DNA of 64,000 bases from positions 62,001-126,000 of the forward strand of contig OZ246421.1 in the NCBI GenBank assembly GCA_965231165.1, written 5' to 3'. The position numbers and the translations under genes were made by a program. The first letter of the stretch is position 1. Every line of letters starts with the position of its first letter. Origin of the DNA: Micavibrio_C sp965231165. Lineage in GTDB: Bacteria; Pseudomonadota; Alphaproteobacteria; Micavibrionales; Micavibrionaceae. Shown here in pieces: positions 8,575 to 17,482 of this stretch. The notes under the pieces are model-generated. The model did no database searches. It was not told the DNA's origin and saw nothing but the letters and a program-made list of their open reading frames with translations.

Positions 8575-8603
8575 TTGACAAAAACCAGCCTTTTTCATAA
8601 TAT
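8575..8603 (+). promoter_or_regulatory. Near-consensus promoter of the ankyrin gene
   Basis: TTGACA at 8575-8580, a 17-base spacer and TAATAT at 8598-8603 make one of the best sigma70-type matches in the window. The expected transcription start near 8610 lies after the in-frame TTG at 8604 and so supports translation from ATG 8649. Confidence 0.75.
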
Positions 8604-8648
8604 TTGACCAAGTTTGAAGCCGAAATCCTTAACAAGCAGGGGATGATT

Positions 8649-8921
8649 ATGCCGACATTCACGCAAGATGATCTGAATGAGCAACTCCGCGAGGCCGCCC
8701 GCAGCGGTGATTGCGCGAAAATTCGCCTGCTGGTGATGTCTGGCGCTGATGTCGATGCGCGTGACGAAGAGGGCTGGACGGCGTTCAATATCGCGGCGGC
8801 TGCCGGGAAAAATCAGGCCGCCACGACATTGCTAGCTGCACGTCAGCTGGCTTATATCCGCAAGATGGGCGTTGATGCGCAGGATTTTTACGAAGCCCCG
8901 GCGAAGCGCCGCGTGGCTTAA
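8649..8921 (+). CDS. Small ankyrin-repeat protein
   Basis: A 90-residue cytoplasmic protein made of about two ankyrin repeats: EAARSGDCAKIRLLVMSGADVDARDEEGWTAFNIAAAAGKNQAATTLL follows the ankyrin consensus (GADVDARDEEGWTAFNIA) closely. The tail of about 25 residues is basic. Ankyrin repeats bind proteins, and no enzymatic domain is present, so it may be an adaptor. The start at 8649 is chosen because CAGGGG lies six bases upstream and the strong promoter at 8575-8603 would not include the upstream TTG. A hairpin terminator follows directly, so the gene is a single-gene unit. Confidence 0.8.
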   Translation: MPTFTQDDLNEQLREAARSGDCAKIRLLVMSGADVDARDEEGWTAFNIAAAAGKNQAATTLLAARQLAYIRKMGVDAQDFYEAPAKRRVA

Positions 8922-8957
8922 AAGAAACAGAGATTTTTACAACCTCCTTGTAAAAGC

Positions 8958-8998
8958 AAAAACGGCACCTCCAGATCGCTGGCGGGTGTCGTTTTTAA
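8958..8998. terminator. Bidirectional terminator between ankyrin gene and pip
   Basis: AAAAACGGCACC at 8958-8969 pairs with GGTGTCGTTTTT at 8985-8996 (one G-T pair), with A- and T-runs on both sides, so it can work on both strands. It overlaps the last codon of the minus-strand pip gene. Confidence 0.8.
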
Positions 8999-10002
8999 TT
9001 CAGGGCGGGTTTATGGGGTGTGCCGAAGCTGATTGTTTTTACCAGATCGTCTGTCATCCAGCGGTCGGTGATATCGAGGAAGGCTTCGAGCAGCGCCGGT
9101 TCGGTTTGTGAATGGCCGCAGGGTGGTGTCGTAAGAGTACTGTTCTGGCAGATTTTATGCAGTTCTTGCGCGTTCTCGACCGGGCAAATTTTGTCTTCGG
9201 CGCCGTGGATGATATCGACTGGGATATCCAGCGCGGCCATGGTTTCTAAAAGCGGCTTCTTGTTGTTGTTTTTGAATTCGTGCGTGGCAAAGTGGAACCA
9301 GAGCCGCGAGAGCGCCAGTGTGCTTTCGGGGTCTTTGTTGGCATCGTCAATCCAGTCCTGCCGCAGGTTTTTTGTGGCGATAGATGTATCCCAGATATAA
9401 AAGCGGCGGGCGGCTTCGACGGCGAGGGCGTGGTCTTGTGAAATGATGCGATTGTAATAGGCCTTGAGCAGCCCGTCGCGCTTGCGTTCTTCCGGCGGGA
9501 TGAAATCGACATAGTCGCGGTAGAAGATTGTCTTTTTATCGTCCTTCAGGTGCGATGCGGTGATGATATGCTGGGCGCCCTTGCGGTCGGCGAAGAAAAT
9601 GCCGCGCAGTAACATGCGCTCGACGCGTTCGGGATGCGCGGCTGCATAGGACATGGCGAGTGCAGAACCCCAGGAGCCGCCGCAAATATTCCATTTATCA
9701 ATGAACAGGTGCTGGCGGAGTTTTTCAAGGTCGGCGACCAATGCCGCGATGCTGTTGCCTTGCGTATTGGCGTAAGGGGTGCTTTTGCCGCTGCCGCGCT
9801 GGTCGAATATCAACACGTCGAAATGATCGGGATGAAACCAGCGATATTCGTTGAAGGTGCATCCGCCGCCGGGGCCGCCGTGCAGGTAAACTACCGGTTT
9901 GCCGCGCGGACTGCCGTGGCGTTCGTAGTAGAGCTGGTGGCCATCACCGACATCAAGCGTACCGGTTTCGTAAGCGGGAGCTTCCGGATATTGTTCTCTC
10001 AA
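8995..10002 (-). CDS. pip: Proline iminopeptidase
   Basis: Alpha/beta-hydrolase of family S33 that removes N-terminal proline from peptides in the cytoplasm. The oxyanion motif HGGPGGG is at residues 41-47, FDQRGSGKS at about 66-74, and the nucleophile elbow GGSWGS with Ser110. Asp in HGAEDKICPV and His in PCGHSQTEP complete the triad. 335 residues is slightly longer than the usual 315-320. It is transcribed away from purA and meets the ankyrin gene tail to tail. Confidence 0.93.
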   Translation of the reverse strand: MREQYPEAPAYETGTLDVGDGHQLYYERHGSPRGKPVVYLHGGPGGGCTFNEYRWFHPDHFDVLIFDQRGSGKSTPYANTQGNSIAALVADLEKLRQHLFIDKWNICGGSWGSALAMSYAAAHPERVERMLLRGIFFADRKGAQHIITASHLKDDKKTIFYRDYVDFIPPEERKRDGLLKAYYNRIISQDHALAVEAARRFYIWDTSIATKNLRQDWIDDANKDPESTLALSRLWFHFATHEFKNNNKKPLLETMAALDIPVDIIHGAEDKICPVENAQELHKICQNSTLTTPPCGHSQTEPALLEAFLDITDRWMTDDLVKTISFGTPHKPALN

Positions 10003-10146
10003 TTTTCTTATCCCTGTTAACCGGACATAATAGACAGGTCGCTGCCTTTTGTCAGCATCGAAATTTACGGCTAAGGTGTTGATTTATCTTGCTCCTTTTG
10101 CCGCGCTGCGGCACATATCAAAGGTCATTTATAGCAGGAGTTCGTC

Positions 10147-11454
10147 ATGGGTAATGTGGCTGTCATTGGTTCTCAGTGGGGCGATGAGGGGAAGGGCAAG
10201 ATTGTCGATTGGCTGTCTTCGCGCGCCGACGTCGTTGTGCGTTTTCAGGGCGGGCATAATGCCGGGCATACGCTGGTTATTGACGGGGTCGAGTACAAAC
10301 TGAGTCTGCTGCCTTCCGGTATCGTGCGCGGTGGCAAGCTTTCCATCATCGGCAACGGCGTGGTGGTCGATCCGTGGCATCTGCTGAAAGAAATAGATGC
10401 TGTGCGCGCCAAGGGCATCGACATTAATCCTGAAAATCTGATGCTGGCGGAAAATGCGACGCTGATCCTTCCCGTGCATCAGGCGACCGACAAGGCGCTG
10501 GAAGCAGCGCGTGAGGGTGCGAAGGCCGGTAGTAAAATCGGTACGACAGGTCGCGGCATCGGCCCGGCTTACGAAGATAAAGTGGCGCGGCGCGGCATTC
10601 GCGTTTGCGATTTACAGCATCCTGAGTTGCTGAAAGAAAAGATTGAGCGCCTGATGGTTCATCATAACGCGCTGCTCAAAGGTCTGGGCGCGGAAACAAT
10701 GGACCCGAATAAAGTCTATGACGATCTGATGCAATTGAATGGCAGCATCATGCAATATGCGGGTGTGGTGTGGAAGCGTCTGGAAGAGGCGCGAGTCAAA
10801 GGCGAGCGCGTACTGTTTGAGGGCGCGCAAGGCATTATGCTTGACGTCGATCACGGTACTTATCCCTATGTGACGTCATCTAACACGGTGTCGGCCAATG
10901 CGGCATCTGGTTCCGGCGTTGGGCCGCGTTCGATTAATTATGTGCTGGGTATTACCAAGGCCTACACTACGCGTGTGGGGACGGGGCCGTTCCCGACCGA
11001 ACAACAAAACGAAGTCGGCGAATTGCTTGGCAAGCGCGGTCATGAGTTTGGCACGGTGACGGGACGGAAACGTCGTTGCGGCTGGTTCGATGCAGTGCTG
11101 GTGCGTCAGGCGGTCAAGGTTGGCGGTATCGACGGCATTGCGTTGACTAAGCTTGATGTGCTGGACGGTATGGATGAGCTGAAAGTCTGCGTCGGTTATG
11201 AATTGAATGGCGAAGTGATCCAGCATTACCCGGCCTCATCGGTGCATCAGGCCGAGGTCACACCCGTGTATGAAACCATGGAAGGCTGGAAAGACAGCAC
11301 ACGCGGCGCGCGTAGCTGGGCCGCACTCCCGGCGGCGGCGGTCAAATATGTTCGCCGGATCGAGGAATTGATCGAGGCACCGGTCACGTTGCTTTCGACC
11401 AGCCCGGAGCGTGATGATACGATTTTGATGCAAGATCCGTTTCTCGCCTCGTAA
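10147..11454 (+). CDS. purA: Adenylosuccinate synthetase PurA
   Basis: Catalyses the GTP-dependent first step from IMP to AMP. The N-terminal GSQWGDEGKGKIVDWL holds the catalytic Asp and GTP-binding loop; GHNAGHTLV carries the catalytic His; TTGRGIGPAYEDK, GAQGIMLDVDHGTYP and GTVTGRKRRCGWFD are all present. The length of 435 is slightly above the 430 norm. AGCAGGAG precedes the ATG. It is a stand-alone housekeeping gene followed by the pseudokinase gene. Confidence 0.98.
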   Translation: MGNVAVIGSQWGDEGKGKIVDWLSSRADVVVRFQGGHNAGHTLVIDGVEYKLSLLPSGIVRGGKLSIIGNGVVVDPWHLLKEIDAVRAKGIDINPENLMLAENATLILPVHQATDKALEAAREGAKAGSKIGTTGRGIGPAYEDKVARRGIRVCDLQHPELLKEKIERLMVHHNALLKGLGAETMDPNKVYDDLMQLNGSIMQYAGVVWKRLEEARVKGERVLFEGAQGIMLDVDHGTYPYVTSSNTVSANAASGSGVGPRSINYVLGITKAYTTRVGTGPFPTEQQNEVGELLGKRGHEFGTVTGRKRRCGWFDAVLVRQAVKVGGIDGIALTKLDVLDGMDELKVCVGYELNGEVIQHYPASSVHQAEVTPVYETMEGWKDSTRGARSWAALPAAAVKYVRRIEELIEAPVTLLSTSPERDDTILMQDPFLAS

Positions 11455-11560
11455 GCCGGGTTTTACTTTGGCGGCATAAGCGGTTAGAATATTGGGTGTT
11501 ACGGATTTTCCGGAACGCGCCTTCTTGCCCTTCCCAACGCCCGCCAGCGAGTATTTCCTT

Positions 11561-13657
11561 ATGTGTCCGGAACCTCTACCGGCTGACAATGTAAAAGCAT
11601 CCCCGCATGAGTCTGCTGTTGCGGAAACGCCCCCTGTTGCGGCGGTTGAGGGCGGTGAGGTCGTTATTGGATCTTACGAGATTTTGCCCCATCAGCGCCT
11701 GCGGCATCTGGACCAGGGCCCGGCGGCGGCCTATGCGGCGCGGGGGCGCGGGCAGGTAACGGCGGCGACCATGTTTGCGCTTGTCTGCGAGCCGTGGCTG
11801 GTGCCGCGTTCCAAGATGGCGGAAACTCTGGCGAATATTGCCAATCCCTGTTTTATCCGTGTGCTTCATAAGGGCGTTGTGTATTGGCCGCCTGCCAAAG
11901 CCGAGCGCTATGTGTTTATTTATGAGAATAATCTGGGGCAGCCGCTGATGCGTACCCATGTCGGTCACGGACTGGCATGGAAGAACGAAAAAGTTCTGGC
12001 GACGGTGATCAAGCCGATGACGACGGTGCTGCTGGATTTGCGCGACCGCGATCTGGTGCACGGTACGATCAATCCGATGAATCTGTTTGATGGCGGTAGC
12101 AAGAGTCTTGAAAAAGCCATTCTGGGCGATTGTCTGGCCTTGCCGCCTTCCTTTGCGCAACCGGCGGTTTTCGAACCGATTGAGCGCGCGCAGTGCGATC
12201 CGCTGGGGCGGGGGATGGGCACGTTTGAGGATGATTTATATTCCCTGGGTGTAACGCTGACGGTTTTACTGCGCAGCCGCGACCCGATGGAAGGGATGAG
12301 CGACGAAGAGATTATCCGCGAAAAAATCGAGCAGGGTAGTTATGCGGCGCTGACCGGGCGGGAGCGTTTTACCGGTGCTATACTTGAGCTTCTGCGCGGT
12401 CTGCTTTACGACGACCGGTCGCAGCGCTGGACCCTCGATGATATGATGTTGTGGCTGGACGGGCAGCGCCTCAGTCCCAAGCAGGTTTCAAAAAAGCTGA
12501 AAGCGGCACGGCATATTCAGTTCAATGATGACCGTTATAACCGCCCGTCAATGCTGGCGATGGACCTGGACAAGAATTTCTCCGAAGCGGTACAGCTTGT
12601 CGATGGCGGTGATCTGGAGCAATGGGTGCAGCGCTCGCTGGAGGACCATGTCACCAGAGCGCGGGTGGAGCAGGCGATTGAGAATACGCGTGAACTGGGG
12701 CGTGGACCGGGTTACCCCGAACGTCTGGTTTCACGGATATCGATTGCGCTCGATCCGGAAGCGCCTGTCCGCTACAAAAACGTCAAGGTCACGCCCGAGG
12801 GATTTGGTGCGGCTTTTATGGAGACGGTTTATTTCCGCAAGGACATCAATCCTTATCTTGAGATCATCAACCAGCAACTGGTTATGTACTGGCTGAATGC
12901 GCAATTTGACCTGCGTTACGATGTCGGCGATATGGTCGCCAAATTTGATAGTTGCCGCGGATTTTTGAGGCAGCAAAATATTATTTACGGGATCGAACGC
13001 TGCATATATTTCCTGTTGCCGGAAGCGCCCTGCATGAGTGACCGCTTGCGCGAGTTTTATGTACTTTCTCCTGAAGACATGCTGCGCGCTTTTGAGGCGT
13101 TATCATCGCGGCCTAATCGTCCTGAATTGTTTATAGACCGCCACATTGCCTCGTTCCTGTCGGTGCGTGACCGTAAGGTGATCGACCCTTATCTGGCGGA
13201 ATTGAACGCCCCGGAAATGCATAAACGGGTATTGGGAAATATCAAAGTGCTGGCGACGATACAGCAGCGCGCCCGCATGGAGGTATTCCCCGGCATCTGT
13301 AAATGGATTGCCTCGATCATGGGCAGTTATTACGAGCGCATCCATGACCGCGAGCTGCGCCAGAAATTGAAAGAGCGCGTTGAGCGCCTGAGCGAGAGTG
13401 GCGATATCGGCAAGCTGACCAAGCTGATCGACGATATGGAGATGAAGCAAAAGGACTTTCTCGGGTTCCGGCAGGCCATGATCGACTACAACAAGCTGCG
13501 GCATGAAGGGGTGGAGCTTGAAGAAAAACTGGCAAAGCCGGATACGTTCGCCAAAGAAACGGGGCGGGAATATGCCGCTATCATTTCGGCGTTGCTGGCG
13601 GGCGTGATTATCATGATTTTTGCATTCATCTATCTGGTGCAGGGCGGACAGCTTTAA
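11561..13657 (+). CDS. Membrane-anchored pseudokinase-like protein
   Basis: A 698-residue protein whose residues about 30-320 follow the serine/threonine protein kinase fold but without its catalytic residues. The catalytic loop reads VHGTINPMNLFDGG (His167 onwards), where the catalytic Asp of HRDLKPEN is Gly, and the DFG motif is replaced by GDCLAL. The C-lobe helix DDLYSLGVTLTVLL is well kept. The middle part is unassigned, a charged coiled coil lies at about 580-660, and one membrane segment (AIISALLAGVIIMIFAFIYL, about 672-691) ends the protein. It probably scaffolds rather than phosphorylates. The start could also be TTG 11492. The following membrane-protein gene begins two bases after its stop, so the two are coupled. 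Confidence 0.7.
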   Translation: MCPEPLPADNVKASPHESAVAETPPVAAVEGGEVVIGSYEILPHQRLRHLDQGPAAAYAARGRGQVTAATMFALVCEPWLVPRSKMAETLANIANPCFIRVLHKGVVYWPPAKAERYVFIYENNLGQPLMRTHVGHGLAWKNEKVLATVIKPMTTVLLDLRDRDLVHGTINPMNLFDGGSKSLEKAILGDCLALPPSFAQPAVFEPIERAQCDPLGRGMGTFEDDLYSLGVTLTVLLRSRDPMEGMSDEEIIREKIEQGSYAALTGRERFTGAILELLRGLLYDDRSQRWTLDDMMLWLDGQRLSPKQVSKKLKAARHIQFNDDRYNRPSMLAMDLDKNFSEAVQLVDGGDLEQWVQRSLEDHVTRARVEQAIENTRELGRGPGYPERLVSRISIALDPEAPVRYKNVKVTPEGFGAAFMETVYFRKDINPYLEIINQQLVMYWLNAQFDLRYDVGDMVAKFDSCRGFLRQQNIIYGIERCIYFLLPEAPCMSDRLREFYVLSPEDMLRAFEALSSRPNRPELFIDRHIASFLSVRDRKVIDPYLAELNAPEMHKRVLGNIKVLATIQQRARMEVFPGICKWIASIMGSYYERIHDRELRQKLKERVERLSESGDIGKLTKLIDDMEMKQKDFLGFRQAMIDYNKLRHEGVELEEKLAKPDTFAKETGREYAAIISALLAGVIIMIFAFIYLVQGGQL

Positions 13658-13658
13658 C

Positions 13659-14192
13659 ATGGCCAAGAAAAATAAGAGCGCGAAGAAAAAGAATAAAGGC
13701 TGGGGACTGCAGATCATTATGATCTTCTTGTTCCTGTCGGCGATTTTATTCATGCCGACGACTGTGTTGCTGCTGCTGGGCATGTTGCCGACGGTGGTCG
13801 CCATTATTATCGACCGGAAGGGCGGTACACGGGCGATGACGGTGGGGTCGATGAATTTATGCGGCTGTCTGCCGTTCCTGCTCGACCTATGGACGAAATC
13901 CCATACGATGGAACATGCGGTCGGCCTGATTACCGATCCGCGCACGATTATTGTGATGTATGCGGCGGCGGGGATCGGGTACATGATCGACTGGGCGCTG
14001 TCGGGCATCGTGGCCACAATCATGATTCAGAGGGCGACCAGCCGCCTGAGCGCGATCCGCAAGCGTCAGGAAGAGATGATCGTGCGCTGGGGGGCGGAGG
14101 TTGCCGGTGAAATTTTACTGGATTCCGAAGGTTTTCCGCTGGACGAGCCGAATGCACCCGTAGAGGCGCTGCAGACCGCAGGCGGGCGCTGA
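13659..14192 (+). CDS. Hypothetical inner-membrane protein, partner of the pseudokinase
   Basis: A 177-residue protein with a very basic N-terminus (MAKKNKSAKKKNKGW) and three hydrophobic segments at about residues 18-50 and 100-120. Its C-terminal third is cytoplasmic and charged. I do not recognise a family. AGGGCGGA precedes the ATG, which starts two bases after the pseudokinase stop; translational coupling and a shared job are likely. It lies directly upstream of the Tad pseudopilin genes, so a link to pilus assembly is possible but only by position. Confidence 0.72.
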   Translation: MAKKNKSAKKKNKGWGLQIIMIFLFLSAILFMPTTVLLLLGMLPTVVAIIIDRKGGTRAMTVGSMNLCGCLPFLLDLWTKSHTMEHAVGLITDPRTIIVMYAAAGIGYMIDWALSGIVATIMIQRATSRLSAIRKRQEEMIVRWGAEVAGEILLDSEGFPLDEPNAPVEALQTAGGR

Positions 14193-14314
14193 TTTTTTGT
14201 TTAACTCCTTGTAATTATCTAAAATTTTCTCGTTGTTCAAAGCTTCCTTAATACGTGCCGTCTTATAATCGTTAAGAGAGTGGAAAGATTGCCGTTCTGC
14301 GGCAGGTTGGGTTT

Positions 14315-14866
14315 ATGGGTTTTATCAGACGCCAAAATACCGGATGGTCGCAAGACCAAGAGGGTGCCGCTGCGATTGAATTTGCACTGGTGGCGATGCC
14401 GTTCATTATGATTGTGGTGGCGATCATCGAGATTGCGGTCATGTACACGGCGAATTCGGTAATGCTCGGGGCGACGCAGGATGCTGTGCGCGCCGTGCGC
14501 ACCGGGCAGATTCAGGTTATTTCCGATCCGGACGAGGCAGAGGATTTTTTCCGCGAGCAAATTTGTGCGCATATTCCGATCAGGCTGGTCGATTGCAACG
14601 CAATCCAGTTTACGGTGCGGGTGCTGGATAGTTTCGCCGATGCCGATACGGAAACAGAGATTGATGAGGAGGGGGACCTGGCTGACGACTCCCTTGATTT
14701 TGGTGATGCCGAAGATATCGTGCTGGTGAACGTGTTGTATTATCACCCGATGCTGACGCCGATGATGGGGGCGTTCTTCGCCGATTCAGCGGGTAATACA
14801 AAATTATTGACGGCAACATTCGTATTCCAGACTGAACCTTACAAGATTGATGAAGATGTCATTTAA
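14315..14866 (+). CDS. TadE-like pseudopilin
   Basis: Minor pilin-like protein of the Tad/type IVc pilus. The N-terminus SQDQEGAAAIEFALVAMPFIMIVVAIIEIAV has the TadE pattern: a Gly-Ala-X-X-x-Glu processing site followed by a hydrophobic helix, with Glu near +5. The rest (about 130 residues) is acidic and periplasmic. It has 183 residues. The gene opens the Tad locus and overlaps the next pseudopilin gene by 17 bases or less, indicating one transcript. Confidence 0.88.
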   Translation: MGFIRRQNTGWSQDQEGAAAIEFALVAMPFIMIVVAIIEIAVMYTANSVMLGATQDAVRAVRTGQIQVISDPDEAEDFFREQICAHIPIRLVDCNAIQFTVRVLDSFADADTETEIDEEGDLADDSLDFGDAEDIVLVNVLYYHPMLTPMMGAFFADSAGNTKLLTATFVFQTEPYKIDEDVI

Positions 14867-15431
14867 AAGCGCATTATCAGGAATAGGTTTTTGGGCGCGG
14901 GATTGTTCAGCTCTGGCGGCGACAGAGTTCGCGCTGATTTTCCCGATGCTGTTTATGATGCTGCTGGGTACGATTGAGCTGGGCAACGGTATCATGGCCA
15001 ATCAGAAAACCATTATGGCTTCGCAGATTGTTAACGACCTGATGACGCGTGGGGAAGAAGTTACGGACGTGCAGATTGAAGAGGCCAAGAGCGCCGGGCG
15101 GTTGGCGCTTAGTCCGTTTGCGCCTGGTGCCATCGGGTTCGATATTGTGAGTGTGCGTTTTATTGCCGATTCTGATGATGATGGCAGCGATCCTGATCTG
15201 GAAATTGTCTGGCGCGAAACGGACAATATGGCTGGTTATGAGGCTGAAGTAGATGCCCTTGAGGAAAAAATGCTGCCCTTGGCGCTCGTCGGTGACGGGC
15301 TGGTGATGGTGTCGGTCAGATATCCTTATACGCCGGCATTCGGTTCACGGTTTGTCGGTAATCTGAATATGATTGAAACGACATTCGCACGCGGACGTAA
15401 AAGCCCGGTCGTGTACAGGGATGAAAGTTAA
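14850..15431 (+). CDS. Second TadE/TadF-like pseudopilin
   Basis: A 193-residue protein with the same architecture as the preceding gene: DCSALAATEFALIFPMLFMMLLGTIELGNG is a TadE-type cleavage site and hydrophobic helix. The periplasmic part has no Cys and a Glu/Asp-rich middle. Such proteins are matured by the prepilin peptidase and are thought to prime fibre assembly. ATG codons at 14850 and 14856 both fall inside the end of the preceding gene, so translational coupling decides expression. Confidence 0.85.
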   Translation: MKMSFKSALSGIGFWARDCSALAATEFALIFPMLFMMLLGTIELGNGIMANQKTIMASQIVNDLMTRGEEVTDVQIEEAKSAGRLALSPFAPGAIGFDIVSVRFIADSDDDGSDPDLEIVWRETDNMAGYEAEVDALEEKMLPLALVGDGLVMVSVRYPYTPAFGSRFVGNLNMIETTFARGRKSPVVYRDES

Positions 15432-15442
15432 CGGTGATAAAA

Positions 15443-17020
15443 ATGCTGAAATTCGGAAAATTGACAAAGCTGTATATGGTGCTGTGCGAAGGCACGATTG
15501 CGGTTGCTTTCGGCCTGATGGCGCCGATGCTGGTCGGGGCGATCGGTCTGGCGATGGATGTTTCGCAGGCTTACGTTGTGCGCCAGCGTTTGAACGGTGC
15601 GATCGACGCGGCGGCGCTATCGGCGGCGGCCTCTTCGCAGGATCCCGATGAAATTGCCGCCCGGGTCGTGGAATTCATTACCGCGAACTATCCGCCTGAA
15701 TCCATCGGCATTCTGAATGAGGACCAGATTGATGTCGATGTTACGCAGAGCGAGGTGACGGTGACGGCTTCGGCCCGCTATCCGGCAACTTTCATGAGTA
15801 TTTTCGGCTATAGAAATATTAATGTTTCCAGCGCCGTGGTGGTCGCCCGCGAGATCAAGGGGCTTGAGGTGGTGCTTGTGCTGGATAATACGGGTTCTTT
15901 GGGAGCCACGAATATGGCTTCGGTGAGAACGGCATCAAAGAACTTCGTGCAAATTCTTTTTGACCGCGTTGCCGAGCCTGAAGATATCAAAATCGGCGTT
16001 GTGCCTTATGCGGCTTCGGTGCGAGTTGGACGCTATGGTTTAGGCCAGTTTGCGGATGGTACGGCGGGTTACGGGACGGCGTTTGTGACATTGCCAGCGG
16101 GGGTCAGTTACACAAGCTCTCATAGTTCAAGCGGTAGCTGGTATGGCTGTGTTGTCGAGCATAATAATACAAATGACTATTATAATGCGGCGGCCACGCA
16201 TGTGGCTAGTACGAAGGGCCAGCTCTGGACAACCAATGCTACAGGGTTATGCTCCGGCGCTGCGGATTGCCGGGGGCATGGCTGGGATCCCAGCATCTCG
16301 ACCAATGATCCTTATCCTGCCGATGTAAACGATGATTATGTTGGGCCATGGGATATATACATGTCTGGCCGTGTGATTTCTTCAGGTCAGGAGTGCGACG
16401 ATTATAGCGGTTACAGTAATAGCCGCTGCAGCTCTTGTACGGGCACTGGTGGTAATTGCAGCAAGACCTATTGTTATTGCTGGCGTAGCCAGCCCAATGA
16501 AAGCTGCCCGATTGCCAACGTGTTGCCGCTTTCAAGTGATGAGGACGAAATCAATGCCACACTTGACAGTATGGATTATAGCGGATCGACCTATTCAAAC
16601 ATAGGTATGGCCTGGGGCATGCGGGTGCTTTCACCGGATGAGCCGTTTATTGAAGGGGCTGCCTGGGGTGATGAGGAATGGAACAAGGCGGTTGTTCTGA
16701 TGACGGATGGCGAGATGTCGCCATCAGGTACTTATTCCGCCTATTGGCCGGCTGGTAAAACAGATGCTGATACAGTCGCAAAATTGAATGCGCGGTTGCT
16801 TGAGGTTTGTGCCTGGCTGAAGGCCGACCCGCAGAATGTTACTATCTATACAGTCACATTCGATCACGCGACCTCAGACATCAGTGCCAGCACCAAGGCC
16901 ATCTATCGTCAATGTGCTACCGATGACGACCATTATTTTGACGCGCCGTCGCAGGCAAGTCTGATTACGGCGTTTGAGCAGATCAGCGGGGCGCTGGCCA
17001 ATCTTCACCTGAAGAGGTAG
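15443..17020 (+). CDS. tadG: TadG-like protein with von Willebrand A domain
   Basis: A large Tad-locus protein of 525 residues. The N-terminal helix (LMAPMLVGAIGLAMDVSQAY) has the TadG-like pattern and is followed by DAAALSAAA. A von Willebrand A fold starts near residue 140 with a metal-site motif DNTGS (a variant of DxSxS), and VVLMTDGEMSP supplies the later Asp. The middle of the domain (about 230-360) carries a Cys-rich, Gly/Ser/Asn-rich insertion with nine or more Cys, unlike ordinary TadG. A GTG at 15434 is an alternative start, but GGTGAT at 15433-15438 serves better as ribosome binding site for ATG 15443. Confidence 0.85.
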   Translation: MLKFGKLTKLYMVLCEGTIAVAFGLMAPMLVGAIGLAMDVSQAYVVRQRLNGAIDAAALSAAASSQDPDEIAARVVEFITANYPPESIGILNEDQIDVDVTQSEVTVTASARYPATFMSIFGYRNINVSSAVVVAREIKGLEVVLVLDNTGSLGATNMASVRTASKNFVQILFDRVAEPEDIKIGVVPYAASVRVGRYGLGQFADGTAGYGTAFVTLPAGVSYTSSHSSSGSWYGCVVEHNNTNDYYNAAATHVASTKGQLWTTNATGLCSGAADCRGHGWDPSISTNDPYPADVNDDYVGPWDIYMSGRVISSGQECDDYSGYSNSRCSSCTGTGGNCSKTYCYCWRSQPNESCPIANVLPLSSDEDEINATLDSMDYSGSTYSNIGMAWGMRVLSPDEPFIEGAAWGDEEWNKAVVLMTDGEMSPSGTYSAYWPAGKTDADTVAKLNARLLEVCAWLKADPQNVTIYTVTFDHATSDISASTKAIYRQCATDDDHYFDAPSQASLITAFEQISGALANLHLKR

Positions 17021-17117
17021 AAAAGCGGGATTTTTTCGAAATATGACAATTTTTGTCTAAAATACGGGTCAATTTCGAAACGATAAATCCCTCTAATTAC
17101 TCAAGAAAGTGATGTTG

Positions 17118-17132
17118 TTAACACCCCTTTAA
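17118..17132 (+). promoter_or_regulatory. Perfect CtrA box upstream of flp
   Basis: TTAA (17118-17121), seven bases, TTAA (17129-17132): an exact match to the binding site of the alphaproteobacterial cell-cycle regulator CtrA. In Caulobacter the pilin gene pilA is activated by CtrA, so the match in front of the Flp pilin gene is functionally sensible. It lies about 110 bases before the start codon. Confidence 0.65.
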
Positions 17133-17241
17133 AAATTTTACGGATAAGATAGAATCATATGGTTAGGCATTTCATATTCTGTGAAGTGTGGGAAACCCCG
17201 ATAAAAAAACTTGCTGGAAACTTCTAAAAGGAGATTTGACT

Positions 17242-17451
17242 ATGTTGACCAAACTCATCGCACGCGTACAGGCGTATGTTCAAAGTGAAGAAGGCGCTAC
17301 GGCCATTGAATACGGCCTGATTGCCGGTGGTATTTCGCTGGCCATTATGGCAGCGGTATTCCTTGCCGGTGACAGCCTGTCCGCTATGTTCGGCTCGATT
17401 TCATCAGCCCTGAGCGATGCTGCAGGCCAGGTTGCGGCTGCTACGTCGTAA
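17242..17451 (+). CDS. flp: Flp/PilA-type pilin subunit
   Basis: The major subunit of the Tad pilus: 69 residues with the Flp signature SEEGATAIEYGLIAGGISLAIMAAV. The prepilin peptidase would cut after the Gly in EEGATAIEY, exposing an Ala-Thr-Ala-Ile-Glu-Tyr N-terminus with the invariant Glu and Tyr. The ATG at 17242 has the best ribosome binding site in the region (AAAAGGAGA, 17226-17234). A separate upstream region with the CtrA box and a strong terminator right after the gene give it its own high-output unit between tadG and cpaA. Confidence 0.95.
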   Translation: MLTKLIARVQAYVQSEEGATAIEYGLIAGGISLAIMAAVFLAGDSLSAMFGSISSALSDAAGQVAAATS

Positions 17452-17482
17452 TCTTAGAGATTTAATTTTTTGAAAATCTGAG

